A stretch of DNA of 41,730 nucleotides from assembly GCA_029786595.1 (NCBI GenBank), contig JAFLXO010000002.1, positions 20,281 to 62,010 on the forward strand, given 5' to 3'. The number at the start of each line of letters is the position of its first letter. Position 1 is the stretch's first letter. The stretch is from Nitrososphaerota archaeon (GTDB taxonomy: Archaea > Thermoproteota > Nitrososphaeria > Conexivisphaerales > UBA164). The translations under genes were made by a program, and so were the position numbers. Under the pieces are notes generated by a model. It was given only the letters and a program-made list of their open reading frames with translations. It was not told the origin of the DNA and did not search any database. Shown piece by piece: positions 8,588 through 17,000 of the stretch.

Positions 8588-9973
8588 TTAGGCGGCGGTC
8601 ACCGTTGTGACCACCTTTGTATGTTGAGTTAGTGCAGCAAACAGCGTGTAGTTGAACCCGCTTATTGGCGTCAAGTATGCCGAACCCATCAGTGTAATGG
8701 GTATGTTGTCTTTGAAACCCGCTCCTATTGGCCCTGGTGTGAGGAATGTAAGTGTACCATTGAATGAAAAGGTAGCTGTCTGGTTAGCCTTTAGCATATA
8801 GCCTGAGTTGAACGACACGTTCGCAGGCTCAACTCCGAACTGGAATTGTTCACCGCCTGTGTCGCCACCACTGTTTTGGTCTAGGGCCACCACCGAATTG
8901 CCTATCTCCATATTCCTGTTATTTTGGCCATTCATATTTCCTTGGTCGTTCACGTTTCCCATCTCGTTCTCATTGCCCTGAATGAATGATTCTGTATTAA
9001 ATCCGCCTGAAAGGCCCTGCTCCATGCTGAATTTATTGATGAAGTTGAACTGTCCATCGCCTGAAGCTATTATCCCCATCGGCCTGAATTCATGAGGTAA
9101 CATTGTGGTTACGGGGACTAGGTTGGTTCCGTTAACCAAGAACAAGGCATCGGTGCGAATGGATGCGTTCTCAACCAATATGGTTCCATTAAACGTCTGC
9201 CCTGATACGACGACCGGTGGAACCGTTAGGGTAAACCAGCCGCTAAGGGCCACCGACTCTAGCGATATGGATATGTTCCCGTTGTTCTTAAGCGTCAGGC
9301 TAAGGAGTGTTCTGTTTCCAGATGATGTAAGGCTTGCAGCCACTACAGATACGTTGCCCTGTGCATTCTCGAGGTCATCCCTCGTTCTATTGCTTATGTT
9401 GTACATGTCTCCTAAGGCGACCTTCGAGTTCTGGTTAATGCCGCCCTGCACTGTAACTGCCGTGGCCGAAGGCACCATGAAGAAGACAGGGGTGGTACCA
9501 ACGAACGTCTGCACTACTACGGGTGAGAGTTGCAGGATAGCCGTTGTAGACGCCTTGCTCGCACCCAACACCGGGACCTCCAGCATCTTGTTAGCCAGAA
9601 CCACGTTGTATGCAGTGCCGTTCACCGTTATGCTCGAGGAGTTAATGACGAATCTTACCTGATTTATTACGGACCCGTTGGGTACCTGCGCCATTCCTAT
9701 CAGTTCACTTACATTCAATAGTGCCATGAGATTCAGGCTGCCCGAAGCGTTGATGTTAATCCATCCGCTTCCTTCAACATGCAGGGCTATTGCGCTGTAG
9801 TTAAGCGTCAGCGCGCTGGTCCCCGTTGGAACCGTTGGCGGATCCGTTAGCTGGATATAATATGTTTCCTTCTGTGCATTGGCAGTTGGATAGGATAACC
9901 CGTACCAAGCTATGCCACCTACTATTACTATTGCCATTATGATTGCCGCGGTCAGAATTTTTTTGCTTGTCAT
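8588..9973 (-). CDS. Secreted or membrane-anchored DUF4382 protein
   Basis: 461 residues. An N-terminal hydrophobic segment (residues 6-24, after two lysines) is a signal peptide or membrane anchor. Residues 36 to about 175 match the DUF4382 pattern: YYIQLTDPP start, LNYSAIALHVEG, and a run of beta strands around VNGTAYNVVLANKMLEVP. A second beta-rich part follows, then a low-complexity Asn/Met/Gly/Gln linker at about 331-360 and a further beta domain at 375-450. Many N-x-S/T sequons suggest a glycosylated protein outside the membrane. Function is unknown. The ATG has a TATA-like TTATTATA at 9999-10006 and a 10-bp tandem repeat just beyond it, so it may be regulated. It ends in a T-rich terminator. 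Confidence 0.8.
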   Translation of the reverse strand: MTSKKILTAAIIMAIVIVGGIAWYGLSYPTANAQKETYYIQLTDPPTVPTGTSALTLNYSAIALHVEGSGWININASGSLNLMALLNVSELIGMAQVPNGSVINQVRFVINSSSITVNGTAYNVVLANKMLEVPVLGASKASTTAILQLSPVVVQTFVGTTPVFFMVPSATAVTVQGGINQNSKVALGDMYNISNRTRDDLENAQGNVSVVAASLTSSGNRTLLSLTLKNNGNISISLESVALSGWFTLTVPPVVVSGQTFNGTILVENASIRTDALFLVNGTNLVPVTTMLPHEFRPMGIIASGDGQFNFINKFSMEQGLSGGFNTESFIQGNENEMGNVNDQGNMNGQNNRNMEIGNSVVALDQNSGGDTGGEQFQFGVEPANVSFNSGYMLKANQTATFSFNGTLTFLTPGPIGAGFKDNIPITLMGSAYLTPISGFNYTLFAALTQHTKVVTTVTAA

Positions 9974-10010
9974 GTCAGATATCCCTTATATCAAGACTAT
10001 AATAAGGGGC

Positions 10011-10040
10011 GATTAGGAACCATCAGGAACGATGAGGAAC
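10011..10040. repeat. Three 10-bp tandem repeats upstream of the DUF4382 promoter
   Basis: GATTAGGAAC, CATCAGGAAC and GATGAGGAAC occur head to tail with an exact 10-base period, one helical turn, immediately upstream of the TATA-like element of the DUF4382 gene. On the gene's strand each unit reads GTTCCT plus four bases. The position and phasing fit an activator-binding array. Confidence 0.55.
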
Positions 10041-10170
10041 GTACCTGCCGTTCTTCCTGTAAATTATATTTATGACAATAAACATCTGGGCTTTACCTCT
10101 TCTACTAAGCTCCTAAGACAACTGATTATTTCTGAACGCAGCAAGCTCAAATCAGTTTTTAAAATTATTA

Positions 10171-10249
10171 TGGCGATCCCGGTGGGATTCGAACCCACGA
10201 CCTCCGGCTTAGAGGGCCAGCGCTCTAATCCATGCTGAGCTACGGGATC
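10171..10249 (-). tRNA. tRNA-Arg(TCT), CCA encoded
   Basis: On the minus strand: acceptor GATCCCG/CGGGATC, D stem GCTC/GAGC, anticodon stem CTGGC/GCCGG with loop CCTCTAA (anticodon TCT), T stem GTGGG/CCCAC with loop TTCGAAT, discriminator G and an encoded CCA (10171-10173). No intron. Confidence 0.95.
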
Positions 10250-10288
10250 AATGATCTTTCCGTGTTAAAACTACTTCTGTGTTATATT

Positions 10289-10870
10289 TTAAACGTTTGC
10301 ATCTCGGTCTTGCCTTATTTGAGATAATGGTAGCATCCTAAACCTAGTCAGTATATACAGCAGCAGGAGCACGACTATAAGCATGTAGAAGATCAACTCA
10401 CCATCAATCGGGCTTATGATCCCTACTATAGCGTTTACCGCTAATAGAGTTCCAAACGCGTATCTCAGCAACTCTTCCCTCCGTAGATCCCTCCTGCGCT
10501 TATCACTGATCGACTCGTTATATTCAAATATCATATGCTTTATCAGCCTGCCCCATAGCAGCAGCAGCACAGCGAAGAAGACCGAAATTGCAGTTATTCC
10601 CTGCCTTATTATCACTGGAATGATAGCTATAAGGATCAGGATCAGCACATCTATAAGTGGAAATGCCATGGTCTTGGGCGGAAATTCGAGCCTATCGGCG
10701 ACATAGATCCACCAGAACCAGACTACCAGGGCTGTTATCACGATAAACCTGATTATGCTCGCTAGGTCTGAAGCTACCAGGCTTTCTGCGTTAAAGGCTA
10801 AAGCTATGGCAATCACCATGGTAGCTAGTTCAAGCACCAGCAAATTGCCTGTCAGCTTATCGTTGATCAA
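10289..10870 (-). CDS. Small polytopic membrane protein of unknown function
   Basis: 193 residues with about five to six hydrophobic segments: near 11-28, 40-57, 71-87, 90-108, 137-152 and 160-178. A charged cytoplasmic-type loop rich in Arg and Lys (SDKRRRDLRREELLR) lies near residues 121-135. I recognise no family signature; the overall plan recalls small ion-channel-like or DUF membrane families, but no TMEM175-type FSDG motif is present. The start is a TTG at 10870, with TTATAAATAT at 10896-10905 about 30 bases upstream on the minus strand, so a short leader is likely. It sits alone between tRNA-Arg and the DUF2877 gene. Confidence 0.7.
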   Translation of the reverse strand: MINDKLTGNLLVLELATMVIAIALAFNAESLVASDLASIIRFIVITALVVWFWWIYVADRLEFPPKTMAFPLIDVLILILIAIIPVIIRQGITAISVFFAVLLLLWGRLIKHMIFEYNESISDKRRRDLRREELLRYAFGTLLAVNAIVGIISPIDGELIFYMLIVVLLLLYILTRFRMLPLSQIRQDRDANV

Positions 10871-11002
10871 TTTGTTCCGCTTTGATTTTATTTCCTTATA
10901 AATATGTTGGGGGTAACGGTAAAACTATGATGTCTTAGCGCAGAGGGGTATACGGGCCTCCCTCTTACAACTATTAAAGCCTTGGGATGCCATTTGTAAA
11001 AG

Positions 11003-11041
11003 TGACATCCTCTCATGCGCTTCAGCCATGTAAGGATGTCA
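11003..11041. promoter_or_regulatory. 9-bp perfect inverted repeat upstream of the DUF2877 gene
   Basis: TGACATCCT (11003-11011) and AGGATGTCA (11033-11041) are perfect inverted copies separated by 21 bases. They lie just upstream of TTTAAATA at 11050-11057, the apparent TATA box of the next gene. This could be a two-site operator or, if transcribed, a hairpin. Confidence 0.45.
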
Positions 11042-11074
11042 TATGTTGCTTTAAATAACTTTGAGCGCTGGACC

Positions 11075-12046
11075 ATGGCCAATATTTATATCGCCAGCTT
11101 CCATTTACTCCCAATATTGCAGGGATATCAAGGGGGCAAGAGCAATGGTTTTGCAGTACACGGGCACGGGGTTCACGTACCGTTCTGGCTCAGAGACCTA
11201 ATGGTGGAACCTGTTGAGGGGAGGGTGTTTGCGGCGTTCCGAGATGTGGTAAATGTCAAAGCCCTTGGCTTCCTAATTGGAATTGCTTCAGCAAGGATAC
11301 AACCGAACCCGATAACCATTGTAACCGACCTTGAAGTAGATTTTAAGCGCCTGACCAATTTTGGTGATAAAGTGTTGATATCTAATGGCAATATCATTAT
11401 AGCCCAGAAAATCTTCGTAGGCTATGACGAGTCTAACCTTTGGGTTTCTGAGCCATTACACGGATATGTCGATGCACTCAAGTTGATACCTTCGGTTCAC
11501 GCCCTGAAAACGCTCATCAAGGAAAATGGGAGGATGGAAGGAGCTGGCCCTGTCATAGATTATATTATGAAAGAAGATTATTATCCATCACTGGAGAGCG
11601 TCCCCAAACCGGTTAGAACTTATCTTGAACCCCTTAGAAAACTGATGCGCTGTCAAGCATCTTCTATACTGGATGGAATAGTAGGGTTAATTGGACTTGG
11701 GCCTGGTCTAACCCCTTCAGGGGATGATGTGTTAATGGGGTTTCTGGCTGCACGGACGTTATTAAATAGCGCATCTGATGCAATGGATATATACCTTGAT
11801 GTCTTTCGTAATGAGTTCCCACTCCTTTGCGGCCGCACTACCCTGCTCAGTGAAGAATTACTGTACTGGGCATCCAGAGGACAGTTTAGCAAATTGATAA
11901 CCGATGTAATGAATTCCATAGCTGATGGGGACGTACAAGGGGTGCGCGCATCTGCGCTTAACATGATGACTCAATTCGGCGCCACATCAGGTACCGATAC
12001 GCTTATCGGAATTGTAGCCGGCATGAGCTCAATGGTTAGCCCCTAG
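11075..12046 (+). CDS. DUF2877 family protein
   Basis: The segment GLGPGLTPSGDDVLMG, about two thirds along, is the hallmark of DUF2877, and a Gly/Thr-rich GATSGTDTLIGIVAG near the C-terminus also fits. In bacteria such genes neighbour FdrA-type acyl-CoA ligase-like proteins and carboxylate or purine catabolism genes; no such neighbour is visible here, so the role is open. The start is uncertain: ATGs occur in frame at 11015, 11036 and 11075. I chose 11075 because TTTAAATA at 11050-11057 lies close upstream and the conserved region follows, though the spacing (about 21 bases from TATA centre) is short. The gene stands alone, about 105 bases before map. Confidence 0.8.
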   Translation: MANIYIASFHLLPILQGYQGGKSNGFAVHGHGVHVPFWLRDLMVEPVEGRVFAAFRDVVNVKALGFLIGIASARIQPNPITIVTDLEVDFKRLTNFGDKVLISNGNIIIAQKIFVGYDESNLWVSEPLHGYVDALKLIPSVHALKTLIKENGRMEGAGPVIDYIMKEDYYPSLESVPKPVRTYLEPLRKLMRCQASSILDGIVGLIGLGPGLTPSGDDVLMGFLAARTLLNSASDAMDIYLDVFRNEFPLLCGRTTLLSEELLYWASRGQFSKLITDVMNSIADGDVQGVRASALNMMTQFGATSGTDTLIGIVAGMSSMVSP

Positions 12047-12151
12047 GAGAAATGGGGGGCTAAAGCCAGGCCAAGGAAATGAACATTACCATACCGCAGG
12101 GGGCCTGTCAGCCATGAACATTTAATAGGGGCCCTAAATAGCATCTAAAAT

Positions 12152-13045
12152 ATGAGTGAACTTGAAAGTTACCTTAAGGCTGGGAAATCGGCTGCTGAAG
12201 TGCTTAAAAGGGTCCCCTCAATAATACAGGAAGGGATGCCTGTGCTTGACCTCTGCGAAAAAATTGAAAACATGATCCTGCAACTCGGCGTCCAAATATC
12301 ATTTCCGGTAAACGTAGCCCAGGATAATGAAGCTGCTCACTATACTGCCTCCTACAATGACACTAAGAAGATAAAGGACAATTCCGTGGTAAAGGTGGAT
12401 ATAGGGACCCACTTAGATGGATTTATCGCCGACACGGCCATTACTATTTCCTTTAACACCAAATATGACAGGCTTGTCAAGTCAAACAACGAAATATTGT
12501 CAGAAGCATTGAGGACTCTCCGGCCTGGCTTAAAATTCAGCGAATTAGGCGGGCTAATAGAGGACAGGGCTAGGGAAATGGGCTTTGGGATGATAGAAAA
12601 CCTTTCTGGCCATAGGTTAGATCAGTACATATTGCATGCAAACGAATCGATTCCCATGATCAGGACGCCGATCAGGAATGAATTTAAACCGAATACTGCA
12701 TATGCTATTGAGCCGTTCCTGGTAGAGCGAAATGAATCCGGGTTTGTCGTAGACGGAAATGGGAGCAATATAATGAGCTTAATAAATCCCCGAAGGAATA
12801 AGGTGAAGGAACTGGATGAACTCATTCATGACATATGGAAGAAATACAGGGGATTGCCATTTGCTTCAAGATGGCTGGTGCGCGATCACGGAGAAGGGGT
12901 CCTTAAAAAACTTCAAGAGCTAATAAGGATCAACGCATTGATGGAATATCCAACGCTATTGGAAGCCAAGGGAGGATATGTTTCACAGTTCGAACATACC
13001 GTGTTCATCACCGAAGATGGCGCCATAGTCACCAGCGAAAGATAG
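12152..13045 (+). CDS. map: Methionine aminopeptidase, type II archaeal
   Basis: 297-residue M24-family metallopeptidase that removes the initiator Met from new proteins. The five expected metal ligands are visible in order: two Asp in VDIGTHLDGFIADTA, His in SGHRLD, Glu in YAIEPF and Glu in SQFEHT. The insertion between the third and fourth ligands is the type II subdomain. ATTTAATAG at about 12119-12127 is centred some 28 bases before the ATG, so the transcript is probably leaderless or nearly so. It converges with the zinc-ribbon gene, whose stop is only 4 bases away. Confidence 0.95.
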   Translation: MSELESYLKAGKSAAEVLKRVPSIIQEGMPVLDLCEKIENMILQLGVQISFPVNVAQDNEAAHYTASYNDTKKIKDNSVVKVDIGTHLDGFIADTAITISFNTKYDRLVKSNNEILSEALRTLRPGLKFSELGGLIEDRAREMGFGMIENLSGHRLDQYILHANESIPMIRTPIRNEFKPNTAYAIEPFLVERNESGFVVDGNGSNIMSLINPRRNKVKELDELIHDIWKKYRGLPFASRWLVRDHGEGVLKKLQELIRINALMEYPTLLEAKGGYVSQFEHTVFITEDGAIVTSER

Positions 13046-13049
13046 GATT

Positions 13050-13235
13050 TTACTTGGGAGGGGACTCCGCAAATACGTACTTGATAACCATAGCCTTATT
13101 GCACTTTGGGCAGACGCCAGATTCCTTGAGGACGTAATCCCCGTCCTTGAAATCCCGCTTCAGTTTATATCCGCATATCGCACATTCCTCAACCGTGTAA
13201 ACCCTGTCTAGCTTGCTGTTCTTTGGATTCGCCAT
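13050..13235 (-). CDS. Small zinc-ribbon protein
   Basis: 61 residues with two cysteine pairs, CAICG near residue 18 and CPKCN near residue 43, which would bind one zinc ion in a rubredoxin-like or ribbon fold. Conserved-looking basic and aromatic residues surround them (YKLKRDF, MVIKYVF). No specific family is recognised; such proteins often bind nucleic acid or larger complexes. It follows the DUF1512 gene on the same strand by 6 bases and is probably co-transcribed with it. Confidence 0.75.
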   Translation of the reverse strand: MANPKNSKLDRVYTVEECAICGYKLKRDFKDGDYVLKESGVCPKCNKAMVIKYVFAESPPK

Positions 13236-13241
13236 ATTCCA

Positions 13242-14384
13242 TCACTGGGCTATGCCTAACGTATTCCCAACACCTATTATGATCCCCTTCCCGTGTTCGG
13301 GAATGACTTCCTCGACCAGCTTTAATATGGTCGACCTTGTTTCATCCATGGAATCGGCTATCTCCTTCCTCATTATGGATATAGCCTCTATAAGGGATTC
13401 CTTGACAATTACGGCGTAGACAGGTATATTGTTTGCCGTGGATATCTCTTCTATTTTGAACCTTTCTACCCCCATTCCACCTATTGCGGCGCCTATTCCC
13501 TGTGCAACGCTGCCTGTGTCCTCTCCTTCAAGCTTGAGGGCGGCGTCTATCATGATTATCGCGGAAGAATCTGAATATGGGCCCTTAAGCAGGTTGATAA
13601 GGGCGTCGTCTACATGCCCCACGAAGGCCGTCGGGCCCTTCGCCTTTACTATGGCGATCCTCCTGTTATTATAATCCATTTCACCATATACCGTTTCATC
13701 GTCAAAGTCAACCTTTGGGACGCCCATCAACAGTTGTGAAGTCACCAGAGGTCCGGCACCATCACCTATGGGTTGTCCATGCTCCAGAGCGCCCATCGCA
13801 CCCAGCAGCGCTTCAGTCTGCCTAAGGATGATGGGTAATATCATCTGCAGTTGGGCCAGAAGGTAGATGTTGTTTGAAGATTTTTTGCTTATGAGCATAT
13901 AGTGCCGTACTATCTTGTACACCAGATTTATGGATGAAACGATCTCCAGCATGTTGGATGCGACGCTTCTATTCAGATCTGATGCGTTTGACATTATGTT
14001 CTTGATGTCCTTCTTTATCTGTTCGTTCTGGGTGGACATTATATGGTCCATCTTGTTTACAACGCCAACCGGGTCCAGGTTCACCGGCATGATCGTGGCC
14101 ATTTCAACCATTTCACTAACCCTGTTCTGGCCATCCAGGGCCACTCCCATCTTTTGAAGAAAACTTGTAAACGCGGCCTTCGATCTATCGGAATCCGCCT
14201 TTAAGCGAGCCAGACCGCGCACCACATCCCCCTGTATTGCCCATCCCTGTAGCTTCTGGCCATATATTATGAAAAGCAAGAACGGTATCCACACTATAAT
14301 CAAGTATATGGTATACTCCGTAGAGCCCGTAGGCGTAAAGAAACCGAACAGAGAGAGTGGATTTAGCATCGATTTAAAGACCAT
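13242..14384 (-). CDS. DUF1512 family archaeal membrane-anchored protein
   Basis: 380 residues. One N-terminal hydrophobic segment (about residues 24-42, ending LLFIIYGQK) anchors the protein, followed by a long helical region and a C-terminal alpha/beta domain with PIGDGAGPLVTSQLL, GEDTGSVAQGIGAAIGGMG and GIIIGVGNTLGI. These features match DUF1512, found mainly in Thermoproteota. Function is unknown. The ATG at 14384 has a TATTTATAAATATTTATAT tract at 14392-14410 on the upstream side, so leaderless transcription is likely. It diverges from Sec61-beta. Confidence 0.82.
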   Translation of the reverse strand: MVFKSMLNPLSLFGFFTPTGSTEYTIYLIIVWIPFLLFIIYGQKLQGWAIQGDVVRGLARLKADSDRSKAAFTSFLQKMGVALDGQNRVSEMVEMATIMPVNLDPVGVVNKMDHIMSTQNEQIKKDIKNIMSNASDLNRSVASNMLEIVSSINLVYKIVRHYMLISKKSSNNIYLLAQLQMILPIILRQTEALLGAMGALEHGQPIGDGAGPLVTSQLLMGVPKVDFDDETVYGEMDYNNRRIAIVKAKGPTAFVGHVDDALINLLKGPYSDSSAIIMIDAALKLEGEDTGSVAQGIGAAIGGMGVERFKIEEISTANNIPVYAVIVKESLIEAISIMRKEIADSMDETRSTILKLVEEVIPEHGKGIIIGVGNTLGIAQ

Positions 14385-14506
14385 GGAGGCGTATTTATAA
14401 ATATTTATATGATAACATTGGTGTCGTCTTGCGCCTCCAGCTTCAACTATTACACGGCTGAACCTTACAGGGCGTCCGGCGGAGGAACGGCAGACTTATC
14501 GATTAA

Positions 14507-14514
14507 TTTAAATA
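14507..14514 (+). promoter_or_regulatory. TATA box of the Sec61-beta gene
   Basis: TTTAAATA centred 26 to 27 bases before the ATG at 14537, which places transcription start on the start codon (leaderless). Confidence 0.65.
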
Positions 14515-14536
14515 TGCTAGCTAATTATCGGGTGTT

Positions 14537-14698
14537 ATGAGTTCCAAAAAGAAGGCGTCGGCGCTACCGGCGTCGAGTGCTGGTCTGCTTCGGTTTTACG
14601 AAACCGATGAGCCAGGGCTGAAGCTCAGACCAGAAATAGTTGTTATAGCAACCATAGTATTCATAACATTGACCGTTATTTTGCCCATAATAAAATAG
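14537..14698 (+). CDS. Preprotein translocase subunit Sec61-beta (SecG in archaea)
   Basis: A 53-residue protein. The N-terminus is lysine-rich (MSSKKKASALP), then comes AGLLRFYETDEPGLKLRPE, the conserved cytosolic part of archaeal Sec61-beta, then a single membrane helix (about residues 34-51) and a short IIK tail. It is the small, tail-anchored subunit of the SecYE-beta protein-conducting channel in the cytoplasmic membrane. The ATG lies 26-27 bases after the centre of a TATA box. The DUF2070 gene begins 19 bases after the stop on the same strand, so both are likely on one transcript. Confidence 0.93.
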   Translation: MSSKKKASALPASSAGLLRFYETDEPGLKLRPEIVVIATIVFITLTVILPIIK

Positions 14699-14717
14699 CA
14701 CTGGTTGGTAATATTAA

Positions 14718-16412
14718 ATGCTCAATGCCAATGAGACCCTTAACGGAAAGGTAAGTATCTTTCTCAGATTTCCCAGGTCAAGGATAATATCCTTTATCTT
14801 GACTGCAGCTATATTCTCGGTGTTTGAGGGAGGGCTCCTCTACTATTATGGCGTTGAATTCAATGCGCCATTCTTTCTTTTACAGCTGCTACTGCTTGCG
14901 GCCTTTGGCCTTGGCGTCAAGTATTCAACTAACCGGACGATATCATATGTTACAGTCAGGCGCCTATTCGCTATGCTTTCGGTTATCATGATCATAGGGA
15001 TCATTTCAATGTTAGTGTCCGTTCTTGTGAGAGACCTTCTGGGCGTAAACATATTTGAAGGATTTTTGGGAGTTCTCTTTCTCTTTTCCTTTTTTGTTCT
15101 GAATGGCGAGTTTGTAGACAATATACCTAAATCTACAGCGTTTACGTTGTTCTTCTTCCTGATAGCGCTATTACCTGTAGTCAGACCGGTTATCCTCGAT
15201 ACGAGCTATGTCACCATCCTATTATTTGTTGGCTTCTTTATTATCTTGATTTATACAATAAACCGGTTGGATGGAATGGGCACAAAGGAATTGGGGATAA
15301 GGACAACGCTGCTCCTGCGAGCTGCGCTGGATGCGTGGCTATCAGGTTCAACCACATCCTTAGAAGAATATTTTGACTCCAGATCCAAGGAAAAAAAGGT
15401 CAAGACCTATGCGCTGACCTTCTCCGATGGAACCGATAGGGCTTGCGTGGTCGTGCCGCCCATGCACCCTGGCCCCTTCAAGGGGGTTGGAAGCTATAAT
15501 CTACCGGAGGAGATAAATAAGGTATTCACGGGGATGGGCTTTAACGATTGTATAGTACTTCATTCAACGACCAACCATGATTCTAATGCGCCATCACGTA
15601 AATCGATGGCTGAGTATTTGAGTTCATTAAAGCATATGAAGCCCACCGTGATAAAACTGTCCAACGCACATCTTGTCAACTCGGAGAGCGTTAACTACTT
15701 TTATAGCGGCCTTTCATCGGATAAGGCTTCTCTAATAATAATATCGCCAAAGAGGCCTAGCGATGACTTCCCCCCAAACTATCTTGATCGAGTATACAAG
15801 ATGGAAGAGGAGACCGGTAAGGCGCTCCTTCTGGCTGATGGACACAACAATCTGGCCACCGGAAATTATCAAGTCATCACCGAAGAGATAGAAGGTCAGG
15901 TGAAGCGTATAGTCAACGATAACACGGCCCAATGTAATATTTCCTTAAGCGCCCAAAGCCTTGGCAATCCATTCCCTCTAGAGATCGGCAGCCTTGGTAT
16001 CAAAAAACTGCATATGGTAGATGAAAAAACCAGCCTTGATCTATTAATATTTGATTCTAACAACATCGTGCCGGGCGTAGCGCAGAGGGTCCGCGAGGCT
16101 CTTGGGGACAATTCGTGGGCTGTAACTACCGATACCCATTTTAATGCGTCCCATGCGCTCAATGGCAAGGGCTACTGGGCGCTAGGCGATATAACCCCGG
16201 CTCAATACATAATAGATCACCTAAAACGGGTCTCTGAGGGCGTCATGAAAAGGGTGGAAATCTCCCTGCTCGTCTGGGAGGGCAATATAAAACTAATGGG
16301 CCAAGATCCACTTGATAATCTGAAGAAGGCAGAAAGGAAGGGTATGCGCTATTTAGATGCGATTATAGGAATAATGGTTTTATACTTTCTAATGTCGCTA
16401 CTTTTAATATGA
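14718..16412 (+). CDS. DUF2070 family archaeal integral membrane protein
   Basis: 564 residues. The first about 190 residues form six or seven membrane helices; the remainder is a soluble domain, with one more hydrophobic helix at the extreme C-terminus (IGIMVLYFLMSLLLI). The soluble part has His/Asp-rich motifs that look metal-binding or hydrolytic: PPMHPGPFKGVGSYNLP, HSTTNHDSN, LLADGHNN and TDTHFNASHALNGKG. These match the DUF2070 family, which is widespread in archaea and has no settled function. Its position directly after Sec61-beta hints at a membrane-related task, but that is inference only. It converges with the Tfx gene. Confidence 0.85.
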   Translation: MLNANETLNGKVSIFLRFPRSRIISFILTAAIFSVFEGGLLYYYGVEFNAPFFLLQLLLLAAFGLGVKYSTNRTISYVTVRRLFAMLSVIMIIGIISMLVSVLVRDLLGVNIFEGFLGVLFLFSFFVLNGEFVDNIPKSTAFTLFFFLIALLPVVRPVILDTSYVTILLFVGFFIILIYTINRLDGMGTKELGIRTTLLLRAALDAWLSGSTTSLEEYFDSRSKEKKVKTYALTFSDGTDRACVVVPPMHPGPFKGVGSYNLPEEINKVFTGMGFNDCIVLHSTTNHDSNAPSRKSMAEYLSSLKHMKPTVIKLSNAHLVNSESVNYFYSGLSSDKASLIIISPKRPSDDFPPNYLDRVYKMEEETGKALLLADGHNNLATGNYQVITEEIEGQVKRIVNDNTAQCNISLSAQSLGNPFPLEIGSLGIKKLHMVDEKTSLDLLIFDSNNIVPGVAQRVREALGDNSWAVTTDTHFNASHALNGKGYWALGDITPAQYIIDHLKRVSEGVMKRVEISLLVWEGNIKLMGQDPLDNLKKAERKGMRYLDAIIGIMVLYFLMSLLLI

Positions 16413-16474
16413 GTTCCAGCGCGCGTTGACTGGTCACCACCTCAGCATTTGAGCAACTGGCACTATTCCTGGAA

Positions 16475-16897
16475 TCATGCTGCCATATAGAACAGCGAAC
16501 CATCCATCATTATGTACATGTCTATCGGTTTGATGGTTGTGGAGCTGTTGACAGCGCTTGGAAGATTATATCTTATATCATCAAATATCTTGGTGAAATT
16601 AGCCCTCAACCTTATCGCATTATGATCGGCGAAGTCTACGACTAAGCTAGGTATATCGATAAGCCTTGTGTTTACAGGGATCCTGACCTTGTACGCTACA
16701 CCTTCATGTAACGCCGCCTCGATCGTAGCCTCCGCCATCTTCAGGTTCCTCAGGGCCCTCTTTTCCAATATGAGGACGTTCTCACGCGTGGTTCCATATC
16801 TTTCTGCTATATCTTCATATGACATTCCGCTCTTCCGTAGCTTTAGCACATCGAGCTGCCTACTTGTCAGAAAACCAAAACCAGGCTGCCTGCGCAT
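16475..16897 (-). CDS. Tfx-family DNA-binding transcriptional regulator
   Basis: 140 residues when started at the ATG at 16897. The N-terminus has FLTSRQLDVLKLRKSG and SYEDIAERYGTTRENV, a helix-turn-helix of the sigma-region-4/LuxR type, followed by a C-terminal domain seen in archaeal Tfx proteins. Tfx of Methanothermobacter binds near the molybdenum formylmethanofuran dehydrogenase operon; whether this one controls molybdenum-related genes is unknown. The frame stays open to 16945, but TTTAATATAAA (16917-16927) is centred about 25 bases before 16897 and the family's conserved part begins at that Met, so I chose the shorter form. It diverges from glyA. Confidence 0.88.
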   Translation of the reverse strand: MRRQPGFGFLTSRQLDVLKLRKSGMSYEDIAERYGTTRENVLILEKRALRNLKMAEATIEAALHEGVAYKVRIPVNTRLIDIPSLVVDFADHNAIRLRANFTKIFDDIRYNLPSAVNSSTTIKPIDMYIMMDGSLFYMAA

Positions 16898-16970
16898 GAT
16901 ACAATTATTTGCAACATTTATATTAAAGGATATCGTTGTCAGCAAACTAGAGGCCGGGGTCGCTTTAAAG

Positions 16971-16978
16971 TATAAATA
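16971..16978 (+). promoter_or_regulatory. TATA box of glyA
   Basis: TATAAATA centred 26 to 27 bases before the glyA ATG at 17001, giving a leaderless mRNA. The matching minus-strand element for the Tfx gene is TTTAATATAAA at 16917-16927. Confidence 0.6.
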
Positions 16979-17000
16979 GCATGGTCAAGTAAACGCCAGT

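Noticed and set aside
9105-9662. Plus-strand 185-residue open frame
   Set aside because: It lies opposite the DUF4382 gene, has no start signal and no recognisable motifs; long shadow frames are expected opposite Thr/Asn/Val-rich genes.
10032-10238. Plus-strand 68-residue frame containing PVGFEPTTSGLEG
   Set aside because: It is the antisense reading of tRNA-Arg(TCT), not a gene.
14411-14506. GC-richer gap before Sec61-beta considered as an RNA gene
   Set aside because: It contains an isolated CTGA but no box C and no convincing helix, so no RNA is called.
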